From assembly GCA_014843695.1 (NCBI GenBank), contig CM026403.1:47683353-47747352 (forward strand): 64,000 nucleotides of DNA, written 5' to 3'. Shown piece after piece: positions 10,186-21,090 of this stretch. Position 1 is the stretch's first letter, and every line of letters starts with the position of its first letter. A program made the translations under genes and the position numbers. This stretch comes from Archivesica marissinica. Lineage: Eukaryota; Mollusca; Bivalvia; Venerida; Vesicomyidae. Under the pieces are notes generated by a model. It searched no databases. It worked only from the letters and a program-made list of their open reading frames with translations, and was not told the DNA's origin.

Positions 10186-13100
10186 CTGAATAGTTGAACA
10201 AAAACACGGATCAATAACAATACATGTGTTTTATGATTATGTATTACAACGCCACGTCCCAGGAACAACGGTGTCTATGGGGAAATGCATGTAGAGCAGT
10301 CAGCGAAAAATAGCATATGAAAGTAATTCGATTCATATATTTCCATTCATATAATGCTTACATTGCGGACAACGGAATCCACCATCACTCACTCTCAATT
10401 GTTTACTCTTTGTACAGATGTATTAAATTACACACACAACGTTTTGTAATAAAAACTGTTAATATTAATAACGCGGGAAACGTTGCAGACGACGAGTATG
10501 AACATTTTGGCATAACATTGTTGTGTTTAATATAATTATGCTACATTCAGTTCGAAAGGATGATACCGTTAAGAAGGAATTAATATGTTCAGCAAGTATA
10601 CGGCAAATCCCCGGCTAGTATTGGTGGAGGAAGACCCCGGGTGCCCCTCCGAGCAGTATTGCAATCACGGACCGACACCCATGTAGAACCACCGACCTAC
10701 CACAAGTCAGCTGGATAGCTTCCTCACATGAAATATTTCAATACAATAGTGGATTCGAATCTACAGCGGCGAGGGGTAAGTGATTTGAAGTCAACGACCT
10801 TAACGACTGGGCCACGGACACCCCTATTAGTGTTGTGTATGTAAAGTTTGGACATATCTGTATAGCATATATAGCTTTCCCCGAGTTTGTGTTCAGGCGC
10901 GTTGGAAGGGAGTCGACATGTGGGGCCCGCGCGAGTATCGTAAAGGGATTTGGTGTCTCCCCCCCCCAGAAAATGTGGAAAACCAGAACGTCTCGGATGA
11001 GATTTCCCTACACACAGGTCTGGCTTTTTCACCTGCCGCACGTTGCATACGTTCACCTGTCACACGTTGCATACGTTCACCTACCGCACGTTGCATACGT
11101 TCACCTGTCACACGTTGCATACATTCATCTGCCGCACGTTGCATACGTTCACCATCCGCACGTTGCATACGTTCACCTGTCACACGTTGCATACGTTCAC
11201 CTGCCGCACGTTGCATACGTTCACCTGCCGCACGTTGCATACGTTCACCTGTCACACGTTGCATACGTTCACCTACCGCACGTTGCATACATTCACCTGC
11301 CGCACCTTGCATACGTTCACCTGCCGCACGTTGCATACGTTCACCTGCCGCACGTTGCATACGTTCACCTGCCGCACGTTGCATACGTTCACCTGCAACA
11401 CGTTACATACGTTCACTTGCCGCACGTTGCATACGTTCACCTGCCGCACGTTGCATACGTTCACCTGCCGCACGTTGCATATGTTCACCTGTCACACGTT
11501 GCATACGTTCACCTGCCGCACGTTGCATACGTTCACCTGCCGCACGTTGCATACGTTCACCTGCCGCACGTTGCATACGTTCACCTGCCGCACGTTACAT
11601 ACGTTCACCTGCCGCACGTTACATACGTTCACCTGCCGCACGTTGCATACGCTCACCTGTCACACGTTGCATACGTTCACCTGCCGCACGTTGCATACGT
11701 TCACCTGCCGCACGTTGCATACGTTCACCTGCCGCACGTTGCATACGTTCACCTGCCGCACGTTGCATACGTTCACCTGCCGCACGTTGCATACGTTCAC
11801 CTGCCGCACGTTGCATACGTTCACCTGTCGCACGTTGCATACGTTCACCTGCCGCACGTTGCATACGTTCACCTGCCGCACGTTACATACGTTCACCTGT
11901 CGCACGTTGCATACGTTCACCTGCCGCACGTTGCATACGTTCACCTGCCGCACGTTGCATACGTTCACCTGCCGCACGTTGCATACGTTCACCTGCCGCA
12001 CGTTTCATACGTAACCGGTTAAACGGATCGTTTGCAGCAACTGATTAGGAGAACAATATTTGACAGCTAAATACTTCTGAAAATGGCAAAACTAGGCGTT
12101 GGGTGCGGGTGCCACCGGACACATCGGCCTAATAATTTTAACTTTTAGCTCACACATTTTTCATTTCTCTCTTATATTTTGCTTTTAGCTTCATAATGTG
12201 TGTCTTACGCTTATTTATCGTCGCTACCGGTTGCCCATATGAGCGACGCCTCCTGCAGAGAATAGTCATTTTAGATTTTTGGAGGATAGTGCAATGATAA
12301 AGATAGAGACCCATTACAGAGTCTCCTCTGGTTCGTTTACGTGCACGGTGTACAACACCGACACGAGACCTCGGTTTAAAGTCTCATCTGAAAAACTGTC
12401 CATTTTATTAGGATCAGACGGGGGATCGAACCTGCGATCCTTGGATTACCAGTCCAAACTGTTAACCATTGGGCTACAGATCCGTCTGTTTAGATAATTA
12501 ATGTGGATGTCTCTTTGTATCATCCCAATACAGGACTTCACACGTGATTTAATCACGTGATGTTAGAGGACAAGACTACACCGAGCGAACAGAAGGGAAA
12601 CTGCTGTGCTAGGTAGGTAGTTGCAAAGAGAAGTCCCCTTGTAGACTTTTCTAACTGTCTAATAATACGACATGGTGTAATCCGACGCTGTACCACTGAA
12701 CCACAGACGTCACACCATGTACGTATTTCGTGTACGTATGTACGTATCTACCACTGAACCACAGACGTCATACCATGTACGTATTCCATGCACGTATTCC
12801 GTGTACGTATTCCATGTACGTATTCCATGCACGTATTTCATGCACGTATTCCATGCACGTATTCCATGCACGTATGTACGTATCTACCACTGAACCACAG
12901 ACGTCACACCATGTACGTATTCCATGTACGTATTCCATGTACGTATTCCATGCACGTATTCCATGTACGTATTCCATGTACGTATTCCATGTACGTATTC
13001 CATGCACGTATTCCATGCACGTATTCCATGCACGTATTCCATGTACGTATTCCGTGCACGTATTCCATGCACGTATTCCATGCACGTATTCCATGCACGT

Positions 13101-16100
13101 ATTCCGTGTACGTATGTACGTATCTACCATGCACTGAACCACAGACGTCACATCATGTACGTATTTCATGTACGTATTCCATACACGTACGTATTCCATG
13201 CACGTATTCCATGTACGTATTCCATGCACGTATTCCATACACGTATTCCATGCACGTATTCCATACACGTGTATTCCATGCACGTATTCCATGCACGTAT
13301 TCCATGCACGTATTCAATGCACGTATTCCATGCACGTATTCCATGTACGTAGTCCATGCACGTATTCCATGCACGTATTCTATGCACATGTTGCATGCAC
13401 GTATTTCATGCACGTATCCCATGTACGTATTCCATGCACGTATTCAATGCACGTATTCCATGCACGTATTCCATGCACGTATTCCGTGTACGTATGTACG
13501 TATCTACCATGCACTGAACAACAGACGTCACATCATGTACGTATTTCATGTACGTATTCCATACACGTACGTATTCCATGCACGGTTTCCATGCACGTAT
13601 TCCATGCACGTATTCCATGCACGTATTCCATGCACGTATTCCATGTACGTAGTCCATGCACGTATTCCATGCAAGTATTCTATGCACATGTTACATGCAC
13701 GTATTTCATGCACGTATCCCATGCACGTATTCCATGTACGTAGTCCATGCACGCATTCCAAGCACGTATTCTATGCACGTGTTCCATGCACGTATTCCAT
13801 GCACGTATTCCATGTACGTATTCCATGTACGTATTCCATGCACGTATTCCATGCACGTATTCCATGCACGTGTTCCATGCACGTATTCCATGCACGTATT
13901 CCATGCACGTATTCCATGCACGTATTCTATGCACGTGTTCCATGCACGTATTCCATGCACGTATTCCATGTACGTATTCCATGTAGGTATTCCATGCACG
14001 TATTCCATGCACATGTTCCATGCACGTATTCCATGCACGTATTCCATGTACGTATTCCATACACGTGTATTCCATGCACGTATTCCATACACGTGTATTC
14101 CATGCACGTATTCCATACAGGTGTATTTCATGCACGTATTCCATACACGTGTATTCCATGCACGTATTCCATACACGTGTATTCCATGCAGGTATTCCAT
14201 GCACGTATTCCATACACGTGTATTCGATGCACGTATTCCATGCACATTTATTCCATGCACGTATTCCATACACATATTCCATACACGTGTATTCCGTGCA
14301 CGTATTCCATACACGTGTATTCCATGCACGTATTCCACACACGTGTATTCCATGCACGTATTCCATACACCTGTATTCCATGCACGTATTCCATACACGT
14401 GTATTCCATGCACGTATTCCATACACGTATTCTATGCACGTATTCCATGCACGTATACCTATTACATATATTTTATACCGTTTCAGTTAGAAATGTGTAC
14501 TCAATACTGGTACCTGAACTAGTTCATCATTTACACGTTCGCGGTGAAACTTTTGTGGTTTGTGTTTATCAGGTTCATCAGGAATGGCCTCCGTTATTAA
14601 TTTGTTATCCTCCCATTTCGTAAAGCACTGAAAGAGAAACAGCATAGAGATATACACACAAGCACTGGCATTGAATAATAAGTCAGTACTGAAATAGAAA
14701 CAACATAGAGATATACACACAAGCACTGGTATTGAATAATAAGTCAGTACTGACCTAGAAACAACATAGATATATATATATACACAAGCACTGGTATTGA
14801 ATAATAAGTCAGTACTGAAACGTAAACAACATAGAGATATATATACACAAGCACTGGTATTGAATAATAAGTCAGTACTGAAACGTAAACAACATAGAGA
14901 TATATATACACAAGCACTGGCATTGAATAATAAGTCAGTACTGACATAGAAACAACATAGATATATATACACAAGTACTGGCATTGAATAATAAGTCAGT
15001 ACTGAAATAGAAACAACATATATATATATATATATACACAAGTACTGGCATTGAATAATAAGTCAGTACTGAAATATAAACAACATATATATATATACAC
15101 AAGCACTGGCATTGAATAATAAGTCAGTACTGAAATAGAAACAACATAGATATATATACACAAGCACTGGTATTGAATAATAAGTCAGTATTGAACTAGA
15201 AACAACATATATATATATACACACAAGCACTGGCATTGGATAATAAGTCAGTATTGAACTAGAAACAACATAGATATATACACACAAGCACTGGTATTGA
15301 ATAATAAGTCAGTATTGAACTAGAAACAACATATATATATACACACAAGCACTGGTATTGAATAATAAGTCAGTATTGAACTAGAAACACTATATATATA
15401 TATACACAAGCACTGGCATTGGATAATAAGTCAGTATTGAACTAGAAACAACATAGATATATACACACAAGCACTGGTATTGAATAATAAGTCAGTATTG
15501 AACTAGAAACAACATATATATATACACACAAGCACTGGTATTGAATAATAAGTCAGTATTGAACTAGAAACAACATAGATATATATACACAAGCACTGGT
15601 ATTGCATAATAAGTCCAGTACTGAAAGAGTAAATGTAGATATCGACTAGCATTGGACATAATACAGTACTATTATAGAAAATATATATATATACATGTAG
15701 AGTCATCGTATGAATCAAAATGGAAAATATAGACAACATCAGTTACTGAAATAAAGAATATAGACATCATCAAGTGCCAAAAACTGGAAAATATAGACAA
15801 CATCAGTTACTGAAATAAAGAATATAGACATCATCAAGTGCCAAAAACTGGAATATATAGACAACATCAGTTACTAAAATAAAGAATATAGACATCAAGT
15901 GCCAAAAACCGGAAAATATAGACACCATCAGTTACTGAAATAAAGAATATAGACATCATCAAGTGCCAACAAATGGAAAATATAGACAACATCAGTTACT
16001 GAAATAAAGAATATAGACATCATCAAGTGCCAACAAATGGAAAATATAGACAACATCAGTTACTGAAATAAAGAATATAGACATCATCAAGTGCCAACAA

Positions 16101-19100
16101 ATGGAAAATATAGACAACATCAGTTACTGAAATAAAGAATATAGACATCATCAAGTGCCAAAAACTGGAATATATAGACAACATCAGTTACTAAAATAAA
16201 GAATATAGACATCAAGTGCCAAAAACCAAATATAGACACATCAGTTACTGAAATAAAGAATATAGACATCAAGTGCCAACAAATGGAAAATATAGACAAC
16301 ATCAGTTACTGAAATAAAGAATATAGACATCATCAAGTGCCAACAAATGGAAAATATAGACAGCGTGTGTCAAGTACTGAAGAAAGTAACTAAAGACAAT
16401 TCACACTACAGAAATAAATAATATAACCATCACCAAGCACTAAAATAAAACAAGATATACATCTGTGTGTACTGAAAATGGAAACAATAGGCATCGTCAT
16501 GTACTGAAAATGGAAAAAATAGGCATCGTCAAGTACTGAAAATGGATAAAATAGACATCGTCGTGTACTGAAAATGGATTAAATAGACATCGTCGTGTAC
16601 TGAAAATGGAAATATAAACATCGTCAAATACTGGAAATGGAAAAATAGACATCGTCATGTACTGAAAATGGAAAAAACAGTCATCGTCAAGTACTGAAAA
16701 TGGAAAAATAGACATCGTCAAATACTGGAAATGGAAAAATTAGACATCGTTATGTATTGAAAATGGAAAAATTAGACACGCGGATCCGTCTTTGAAAAGG
16801 GAAACAAAGACATCTTCAAGAGCTAAAACAAAATAAAGCTCTGGAATATAAAAAATATAGACGTCGTCCAAAAAGAAAACAGAAAGCATAATGGTCTTGC
16901 ACAATCATAGTGAATGCAGGTAAATTATCCCGGTTCCGGTTCCATTTATTAGCTCCAGTATGATGTTAATATTTCCATCGTTGAGATTGAAAGGAGATAT
17001 TTAGAAAACACAACATACAGGAGGCGAACAAAGGAGAGATATAGAAAACACAACATACAGAAGGCGAAGGAAGGAGAGATATAGAAAACACAACATACAG
17101 AAGGCGAAGAAAGGAGAGATATTGAAAACACAACATACAGAAGGCGAAGAAAGGAGAGATATAGAAAACACAACATACAGAAGGCGAACAAAGGAGAGAT
17201 ATAGAAAACACAACATACAGAAGGCGAATAAAGGAGAGATTTAGAAAACACAACATACAGAAGGCGAAGAAAGGAGAGATTTAGAAAACACAACATACAG
17301 AAGGCGAAGAAAGGAGAGATTTAGAAAACACAACATACAGAAGGCGAAGAAAGGAGAGATTTTGAAAACACAACATACAGAAGGCGAAGAAAGGAGAGAT
17401 TTAGAAAACACAATATACAGAAGGCGAAGAAAGGAGAGATTTAGAAAACACAACATACAGAAGGCGAAGAAAGGAGAGATTTAGAAAACACAACATACAG
17501 AAGGCGAAGAAAGGAGAGATTTAGAAAACACAACATACAGAAGGCGAAGAAAACAACACATTTCTATAGCTGCTTACCTTCATTTTAATTCCTTCAAATT
17601 CCTGATCATATGGTTGATTGATCGGGAACATCATCGTCTGTGTGAAGAAGGTAGCCTTAGCCAGGATCTTTACCTTGTCATCCTCTACTTCTATCTCCAT
17701 GCTCGGCTTGGCATGACTAGCTAACTTCCGGAACACAATGTTCAAACCTGCATACATATAACACATACACATGTCACAGGTTGTACTATAGGAGTACAAT
17801 CGTGTTTTACCGTGAACGGCGTAGCTTAATATATAAAACTGCTTAAACATCGCGCATGCGTTTACCGCCTTTTAAATTCGTGTATCTTCGTTCTTTGTCA
17901 TATGCAACGGAATTGAATCGGGGATATTCGACAATCTACGTCGGAGACGGAAATTAGAGATGTTTCCCGGGGCTATTTGCCGTTCACGTGTTTTGTCTCG
18001 TGAACACTTGTCAGTCTGTGTGTACGGTGTCCAATCGTTTTGTTTGTTGTATTTGTATGAATGAAAGATGGTATGAACGTGGATGAGAGCTTTGCATGGA
18101 TTGGGTACTAATATATTTCTTCCCACAACTATACCTCCGTGCTTGGTCACAACCCAGGAGAACTCTTACGAGTAACATGTTAATGTTATAGAGAAATTAT
18201 AATACAAGAGTCTACCAATTTATATTGAGTAGTTACAGACAGACACTGTGGTAAGTTTTGTATTATATTAATATCGATTTTCTACAGGTATATGTCTGGT
18301 TTTATGAAATGATTGAAATGTTTTATACTTTGTTTTTATATGCTCTTGTATGTATTTACTTATGTTTTAGGCCTTTTTCCATATACGGAAACTGTGAATA
18401 AAGAAATATAACGAACCTACGCCAGAGTGCCTACTTTATATTGGCCCCTGTTACACACATATGCATTCTCCGGAACACAATGTTCAAACCTGCATGCATA
18501 TAACACATACACATATGCATTCACCGGAACACAATGTTCAAACATGCATGCATATAACACATACATATATGCATTCTCCGGAACACAATGTTCAAACAAT
18601 CATACATATAACACATATGACTGTAAGTACTTGCTATAACGTGTGCTATAAAAACACAAACATTTCAGTAAAAATACCCAGCCTAAGACGTGTAACTGAA
18701 CAATATTCATTTTCGAGTGAACTCAGAAATGGTGAAAATACACCGTTTCAGAGCTTACGAGATGAATTTCAGAACTCACGAGATGAGCTTCAGAGCTCAC
18801 GAGATGAGTTTCAGAGCTTACGAGATGAGCTTCAGAGCTCACGAGATGAGTTTCAGAGCTCACGAGATGGGTTTCAGAGCTCACGAGATGAGATCAAGTC
18901 CAATCAAATGTGCATTATGTTTTTCACCAATTTCCTTTAAACCATCATCAAAGTTTACCTACAAATTGCTTTCAAACACAAGCCAAAGTTTACTCACTAA
19001 TTACCTTTAAACCATAGACAAAGTTTACTCACAGTTGTCTTTTAAACTTCGTTTAAGTTCACTCACCCATTTCCTTTAAAGTCTCGTTTAAGTTCACTCA

Positions 19101-19328
19101 CCCATTTCCTTTAAGCCTCGTTTAAGTTCACTCACCCATTTCCTTTAAGCCTCGTTTAAGTTCACTCACCCATTTCCTTTAAAGCCTCGTTTAGGTTCAC
19201 TCACCCATTTCCTTTAAAGCCTCGTCAAAGTTATCCGTCCTATCGAGGATCCAGTTCCCGCCAATCTGACTATTTATATTCTCTAGTTCACGGATCTGAC
19301 TATTTATATTCTCTAGTTCACTGCCCAT
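10132..19328 (-). CDS. Fatty-acid-binding protein, four-exon gene
   Basis: Intracellular lipid-binding protein: a small beta-barrel that carries fatty acids or similar ligands in the cytoplasm. Joining 19328-19205, 17747-17578, 14627-14514 and 10185-10132 gives 153 codons plus stop (124+170+114+54 nt). Exon ends are phase 1, 0, 0 and all introns are GT-AG, as in vertebrate FABP genes (73/173/102/54 nt from memory). N-terminal GNWILDRTDNFDEALKEMG is close to the family signature. Exon 2 has RKLASHAKPSMEIEV. The C-terminus CTRWFK keeps the Arg-x-aromatic pair that holds the ligand carboxylate. Odd points are a 10-residue duplication near the N-terminus, an exon 3 four codons longer than the vertebrate one, and introns made almost wholly of minisatellites and SINEs. 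The family call is firm; ligand and tissue are unknown. Confidence 0.93.
10186..10604 (-). other. FABP intron 3, repeat-free part
   Basis: AT-rich intron sequence. A 72-codon plus-strand frame (10317-10535) has no recognisable product. A lone piece at 10556-10600 (gataccgttaagaaggaatt) resembles the 49-bp unit of 5340-6010. Confidence 0.6.
10605..10830 (-). mobile_element. SINE-D copy in FABP intron 3
   Basis: Reverse SINE-D lacking most of the tail: ggaagaccccgggtgcccct, the middle block with cagctggatagcttcctcac, and the head ending gactgggccacgga. It is one of the better preserved copies. Confidence 0.87.
11035..12012. repeat. 24-bp minisatellite, about 41 copies
   Basis: Unit cacctgccgcacgttgcata + cgtt. 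Because 24 is a multiple of 3, several frames stay open (up to 395 codons on plus), but they encode only 8-residue repeats with no flanking domain. Variants cacctgtcacacgttgc and ttacatac are scattered. It lies in FABP intron 3. Confidence 0.95.
12195..12490 (-). mobile_element. SINE-A, full length, in FABP intron 3
   Basis: Reverse copy. The 3' part is atttatcgtcgctaccggtt, then the central block with cgacacgagacctcggttta. The tRNA-like head follows (gggatcgaacctgcgatcct, attaccagtcc, ggctacagatccgtc). Read forward, the anticodon loop is ctggtaa with a 5-bp stem, so the head is Thr(GGT)-like. Confidence 0.92.
12491..12667. other. FABP intron 3, unassigned
   Basis: Contains a short palindrome, cacgtgatttaatcacgtg (12542-12560). 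No exon or repeat was recognised otherwise. Confidence 0.5.
12668..14455. repeat. 13-bp minisatellite with captured SINE-E head fragments
   Basis: About 130 copies of a 13-bp unit (attccatgcacgt and variants attccatgtacgt, attccatacacgt). It starts next to a reversed SINE-E head fragment (aatccgacgctgtaccactg). Pieces of that head (accactgaaccacagacgtc) recur inside the array at about 12751, 12890, 13134 and 13515. The 381-bp spacing between the last two shows block duplication. Alternating purine-pyrimidine and palindromic cores (tacgta, cacgtg) dominate. Frames up to 611 codons are artefacts of a 39-bp frame cycle. Confidence 0.93.
14514..14627 (-). CDS. FABP exon 3
   Basis: Minus strand: acceptor tttctctttcag, then a 38-codon phase-0 exon beginning CFTKWEDNKLITEAI, with QKFHRERVNDELVQ at the end, then donor gtacca. 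Family exon 3 is usually 34 codons; the extra residues fall in the PDEPDKHKP region. The 61-bp array begins about 10 bp upstream of the acceptor and the 13-bp array ends about 60 bp after the donor. Confidence 0.9.
14638..15625. repeat. 61-62-bp minisatellite, about 16 copies
   Basis: Unit contains acaagcactggtattgaata, ataagtcagtact, then an acaacatag..tata run. A dinucleotide TA tract sits inside each unit and varies in length, so a microsatellite is nested in a minisatellite. It abuts the exon 3 acceptor. Confidence 0.93.
15715..16365. repeat. 64-bp minisatellite, about 10 copies
   Basis: Unit contains aaaatatagacaacatcagt, tactgaaataaagaatatag and acatcatcaagtgccaa. Two copies lack catcat (catcaagtgcc) and one near 16215 lacks several bases. 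In FABP intron 2. Confidence 0.92.
16366..16790. repeat. 32-34-bp degenerate repeat
   Basis: Repeats of tagacatcgtcaagtactga + aaatggaaaaa, best ordered from 16480 to 16780. They look like a decayed relative of the neighbouring 64-bp unit (shared tagacatc and aagt), suggesting a common origin by successive expansion. Confidence 0.8.
16993..17552. repeat. 40-bp minisatellite, 14 copies
   Basis: Very uniform unit: ttagaaaacacaacatacag + aaggcgaagaaaggagagat. It stops about 25 bp from the donor of FABP exon 2. On the gene's strand it is pyrimidine-rich (ctttcctt), like a run of splice polypyrimidine tracts. Confidence 0.95.
17578..17747 (-). CDS. FABP exon 2
   Basis: Minus strand: acceptor ttatatgtatgcag, two bases completing a Gly codon, then 56 codons. 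They start LNIVFRKLASHAKPSMEIEV, contain KVKILAKATFF and end with EFEGIKMK, followed by donor gtaagc. Length is 170 nt against the typical 173, with the same start and end phases. This exon carries the KP turn and central strands typical of FABPs. Confidence 0.94.
17748..18465 (-). other. FABP intron 1, unassigned part
   Basis: A 92-codon minus frame (17872-18150) has no recognisable product. The segment gcctttttccatatacggaa followed by gtgaataaagaaatataacg (18370-18412) looks like the 3' end of a retroelement on the plus strand, but the body is not identifiable. Confidence 0.45.
18466..18618 (-). repeat. Threefold repeat of the FABP exon-2 acceptor junction
   Basis: Three copies, about 55 bp apart, of the start of exon 2 plus adjoining intron: ccggaacacaatgttcaaac then ctgcatgcatataacacata, as at 17728-17765. 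On the minus strand this is the intron end and the first 18 coding bases. Only the first copy (18490s) keeps the acceptor AG; the other two read catg and aatc at that point. It is a splice-junction-derived minisatellite inside the same intron. Confidence 0.88.
18740..18895. repeat. 21-bp tandem repeat, 7 copies
   Basis: Unit ttcagagctcacgagatgag plus one base, with ctc/ctt and gagc/gagt variants. 21 is a multiple of 3, so two plus frames stay open. Within FABP intron 1. Confidence 0.9.
18930..19204 (-). repeat. 34-35-bp repeat of the FABP exon-1 donor junction
   Basis: Clear copies of ctcacccatttcctttaaag + cctcgtttaagtt have their donor core (ctcaccc) at 19062, 19097, 19131, 19165 and the authentic 19200. 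More decayed ones run back to about 18930. On the minus strand each unit is the last 20 coding bases of exon 1 plus a perfect G|GTGAGT donor. Using any downstream donor would add GT GAG TGA, an immediate in-frame stop. Confidence 0.92.
19205..19328 (-). CDS. FABP exon 1a (start codon)
   Basis: ATG at 19328, 41 codons plus one base, donor G|GTGAGT. The segment ELENINSQIR is encoded twice by a perfect 30-bp duplication (atctgactatttatattctc at 19264 and 19294), giving a longer N-terminus than the 31-codon paralogues. GGNWILDRTDNFDEALKEMG carries the FABP N-terminal strand and turn. The ATG was chosen because MGS aligns with the starts of exons 1b and 1c. Confidence 0.93.
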
Positions 19329-19647
19329 GGTATCAACCTATTTACCGGTACCTTCGGTTAGAATGCACACCACGAGTCCACGACCGGATACGCTCAAGAA
19401 GCTTGTGTTAAGAAATCGTGGATATTTTCTGATATTTCAAGTTTTTCAACAATCATATATTCAGATTCTATGTAACAATTGAGTGTTATTTATTAAGTCC
19501 CTATTTGTTAGATTATCTCCGATGTTTCTTTACAAATTCCTCACTATATGAGGCAATGGTTAGTTGCTAAATTCAACACTAGGATACGTGTGATTTGTGG
19601 TTTCTTTTTCATAGGAAGCATATGCGAGAAGCGATGCCTTTTATTGC
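19329..19647 (-). promoter_or_regulatory. Upstream region of FABP exon 1a
   Basis: The segment reading ctaaccgaaggtaccggtaa before the ATG, and gtggtgtgcatt further up, resemble the same region of exons 1b and 1c, so the 5' flank was duplicated with the exon. No TATA box is evident. A 5' UTR is likely, but the transcription start cannot be placed. Confidence 0.4.
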
Positions 19648-19845
19648 ACAGACGGATCTGTAGTCCAGTGGTAGCACACTGGACTGGTAAACCAGGGATC
19701 GCAGGTTCGACCCCCCGTCTTACCCTAATAAAATCAATAGTCTTGGGACTTTAAACCGAGGTCTCGTGTCGGTGCTTCACACCGTGCACGTAAAAGAACC
19801 AGAGGAGACTCTGGAATGGGTCTCTGTCTGTATCATGCACTATTA
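19648..19845 (+). mobile_element. SINE-A, cut off by a LINE
   Basis: Forward copy with an intact Thr-like head (gtagtccagtggtagcacac, then ggactggtaaaccag) and central block. It is interrupted at about 19846 after tctgtatcatgcactat, where LINE coding sequence begins. Confidence 0.9.
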
Positions 19846-20425
19846 TTGTTTTCTCTCTGTTATAACAATATTTATTTCATTTACATTTCTATCTAGTGTT
19901 ACAGACATGCTACATTCCCTAAATCTACGCAGTCTAGATCAACGGCGTATTGACAGTAGGTTATCCCTTATGGATAAAATTCATAATGATCTTGTTGCTA
20001 TTCCCATTGAAAATTACCTAGTTCCCCTCTGCCATCCTGCTCGCCATTGCCATTCCTTAAGCTATAGGTTAATTACAGCAACTACAGACTACTACAAGTT
20101 TTCCTTTTTTCCAAGAACAATCTACTATTGGAACCATCTCCCTCCTGACATTGCCCATCTCCCTACCATAGAGCAATTCAATACGACAGTTTACCATATT
20201 GATCATGCCAGTCCCTAGTTGTTCTGCACAGCTGCTTTTAAACTTTTACCACAACTTATTGTCATTACTTTCTTATTAATTATGCTTTTAACTACTCATA
20301 CTTTTAACTTATTTGCGTTTCTTGGCGCACAACATGTCTGCATCCCCGCGAGGGGTTCGACATTAAAGGAAGATAGATAAATAGATAGATACATAGATAG
20401 GTAGCTAGGTAGGTAGGTAGTAGAT
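19846..20425 (+). mobile_element. 5'-truncated LINE: reverse-transcriptase C-terminal tail
   Basis: A frame ending at 20218 reads LNLRSLDQRRIDSRLSLMDK, then HSLSYRLITATTDYYKFSFF and PRTIYYWNHLPPD. This is the classic C-terminal tail of CR1/L2-type non-LTR polyproteins (FFPRTxxxWNxLP). A short 3' UTR ends in a gata/ggta microsatellite tail. No polymerase domain remains, so the copy is dead. The exact clade is uncertain. Confidence 0.88.
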
Positions 20426-20427
20426 AG

Positions 20428-20603
20428 ATGCGGGTGAAAGCGCATATGTGGTCATTCGTGTGGGAGGAAACCGGAGTAATTGGAGAAATACCACCTGTCC
20501 GATATGGCGACCACCGTACTATCTCACATACTTCCCTGTCCGAGGATCGAACCCGGGTTGCATTGGTGGGAAGCGAACGCGCTAACCACTGCACTAATCG
20601 GAC
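20428..20603 (-). mobile_element. SINE-B, tail-truncated
   Basis: Reverse copy with body and full tRNA-like head (cgaacccgggttgcattggt; ctaaccactgcactaatcgg). The AT-rich tail is missing at the LINE microsatellite border. Confidence 0.87.
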
Positions 20604-20930
20604 AGCCAATTATTTAGTTTGACAATTATAAACTGTTTCTTGGATTAAACACGTAAATAATCAAACTGTGAGTATCCTGGTATGCTTAGTCGTAGTGTAG
20701 TATACTAATTATGCTTAGAATGGCGATGTACTTTGAGACGTAGACATAGATGAACACTTTGGGAAAGAATTGAAGTGGTATTATGCGTAGCTACGTGTTA
20801 TTGATGTACGTATTTTGCACCATATGAACTATACAATAACGCAGCCTACATTTACTTTATTAACGCTGTTTTAATTCAATGGGGGTAGGAGTTTATTGGC
20901 ATCTTAAATAACTCAAAATCCCAATATATA
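20604..20930. other. Unassigned AT-rich stretch
   Basis: No coherent frame, splice pair, tandem repeat or known element seen. Confidence 0.5.
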
Positions 20931-20935
20931 TCACA

Positions 20936-21090
20936 AAGCCAATAACACAAGTATCGAATTTCCAAGAAAAACATCTGTGAGTTCCGATAATCCTTTCGTG
21001 GTGAATGCAACGTCGCACATACAAATATTGAATTTCCAAGAAACACCCGCGAGATCCTTTAATCCACCAATTGATGCAATGTCGCAGAAA
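20936..21090. repeat. Imperfect tandem duplication
   Basis: Two diverged copies of a block with gaatttccaagaaa and caatgtcgca (20956 and 21028 areas). A related piece, cagtatcgaatttctgatca, occurs at 34256, so it may be part of a dispersed element. Confidence 0.55.

Noticed and set aside
10835..12048. ORFs of 323-395 codons (HVAYVHLP-type repeats)
   Set aside because: They are frames through a 24-bp satellite; three frames are open at once and no unique protein sequence, splice signal or start context supports a gene.
12788..14623. 611-codon ORF on plus and several minus ORFs
   Set aside because: Produced by the 13-bp array (39-bp frame cycle). Its end overlaps FABP exon 3 on the other strand.
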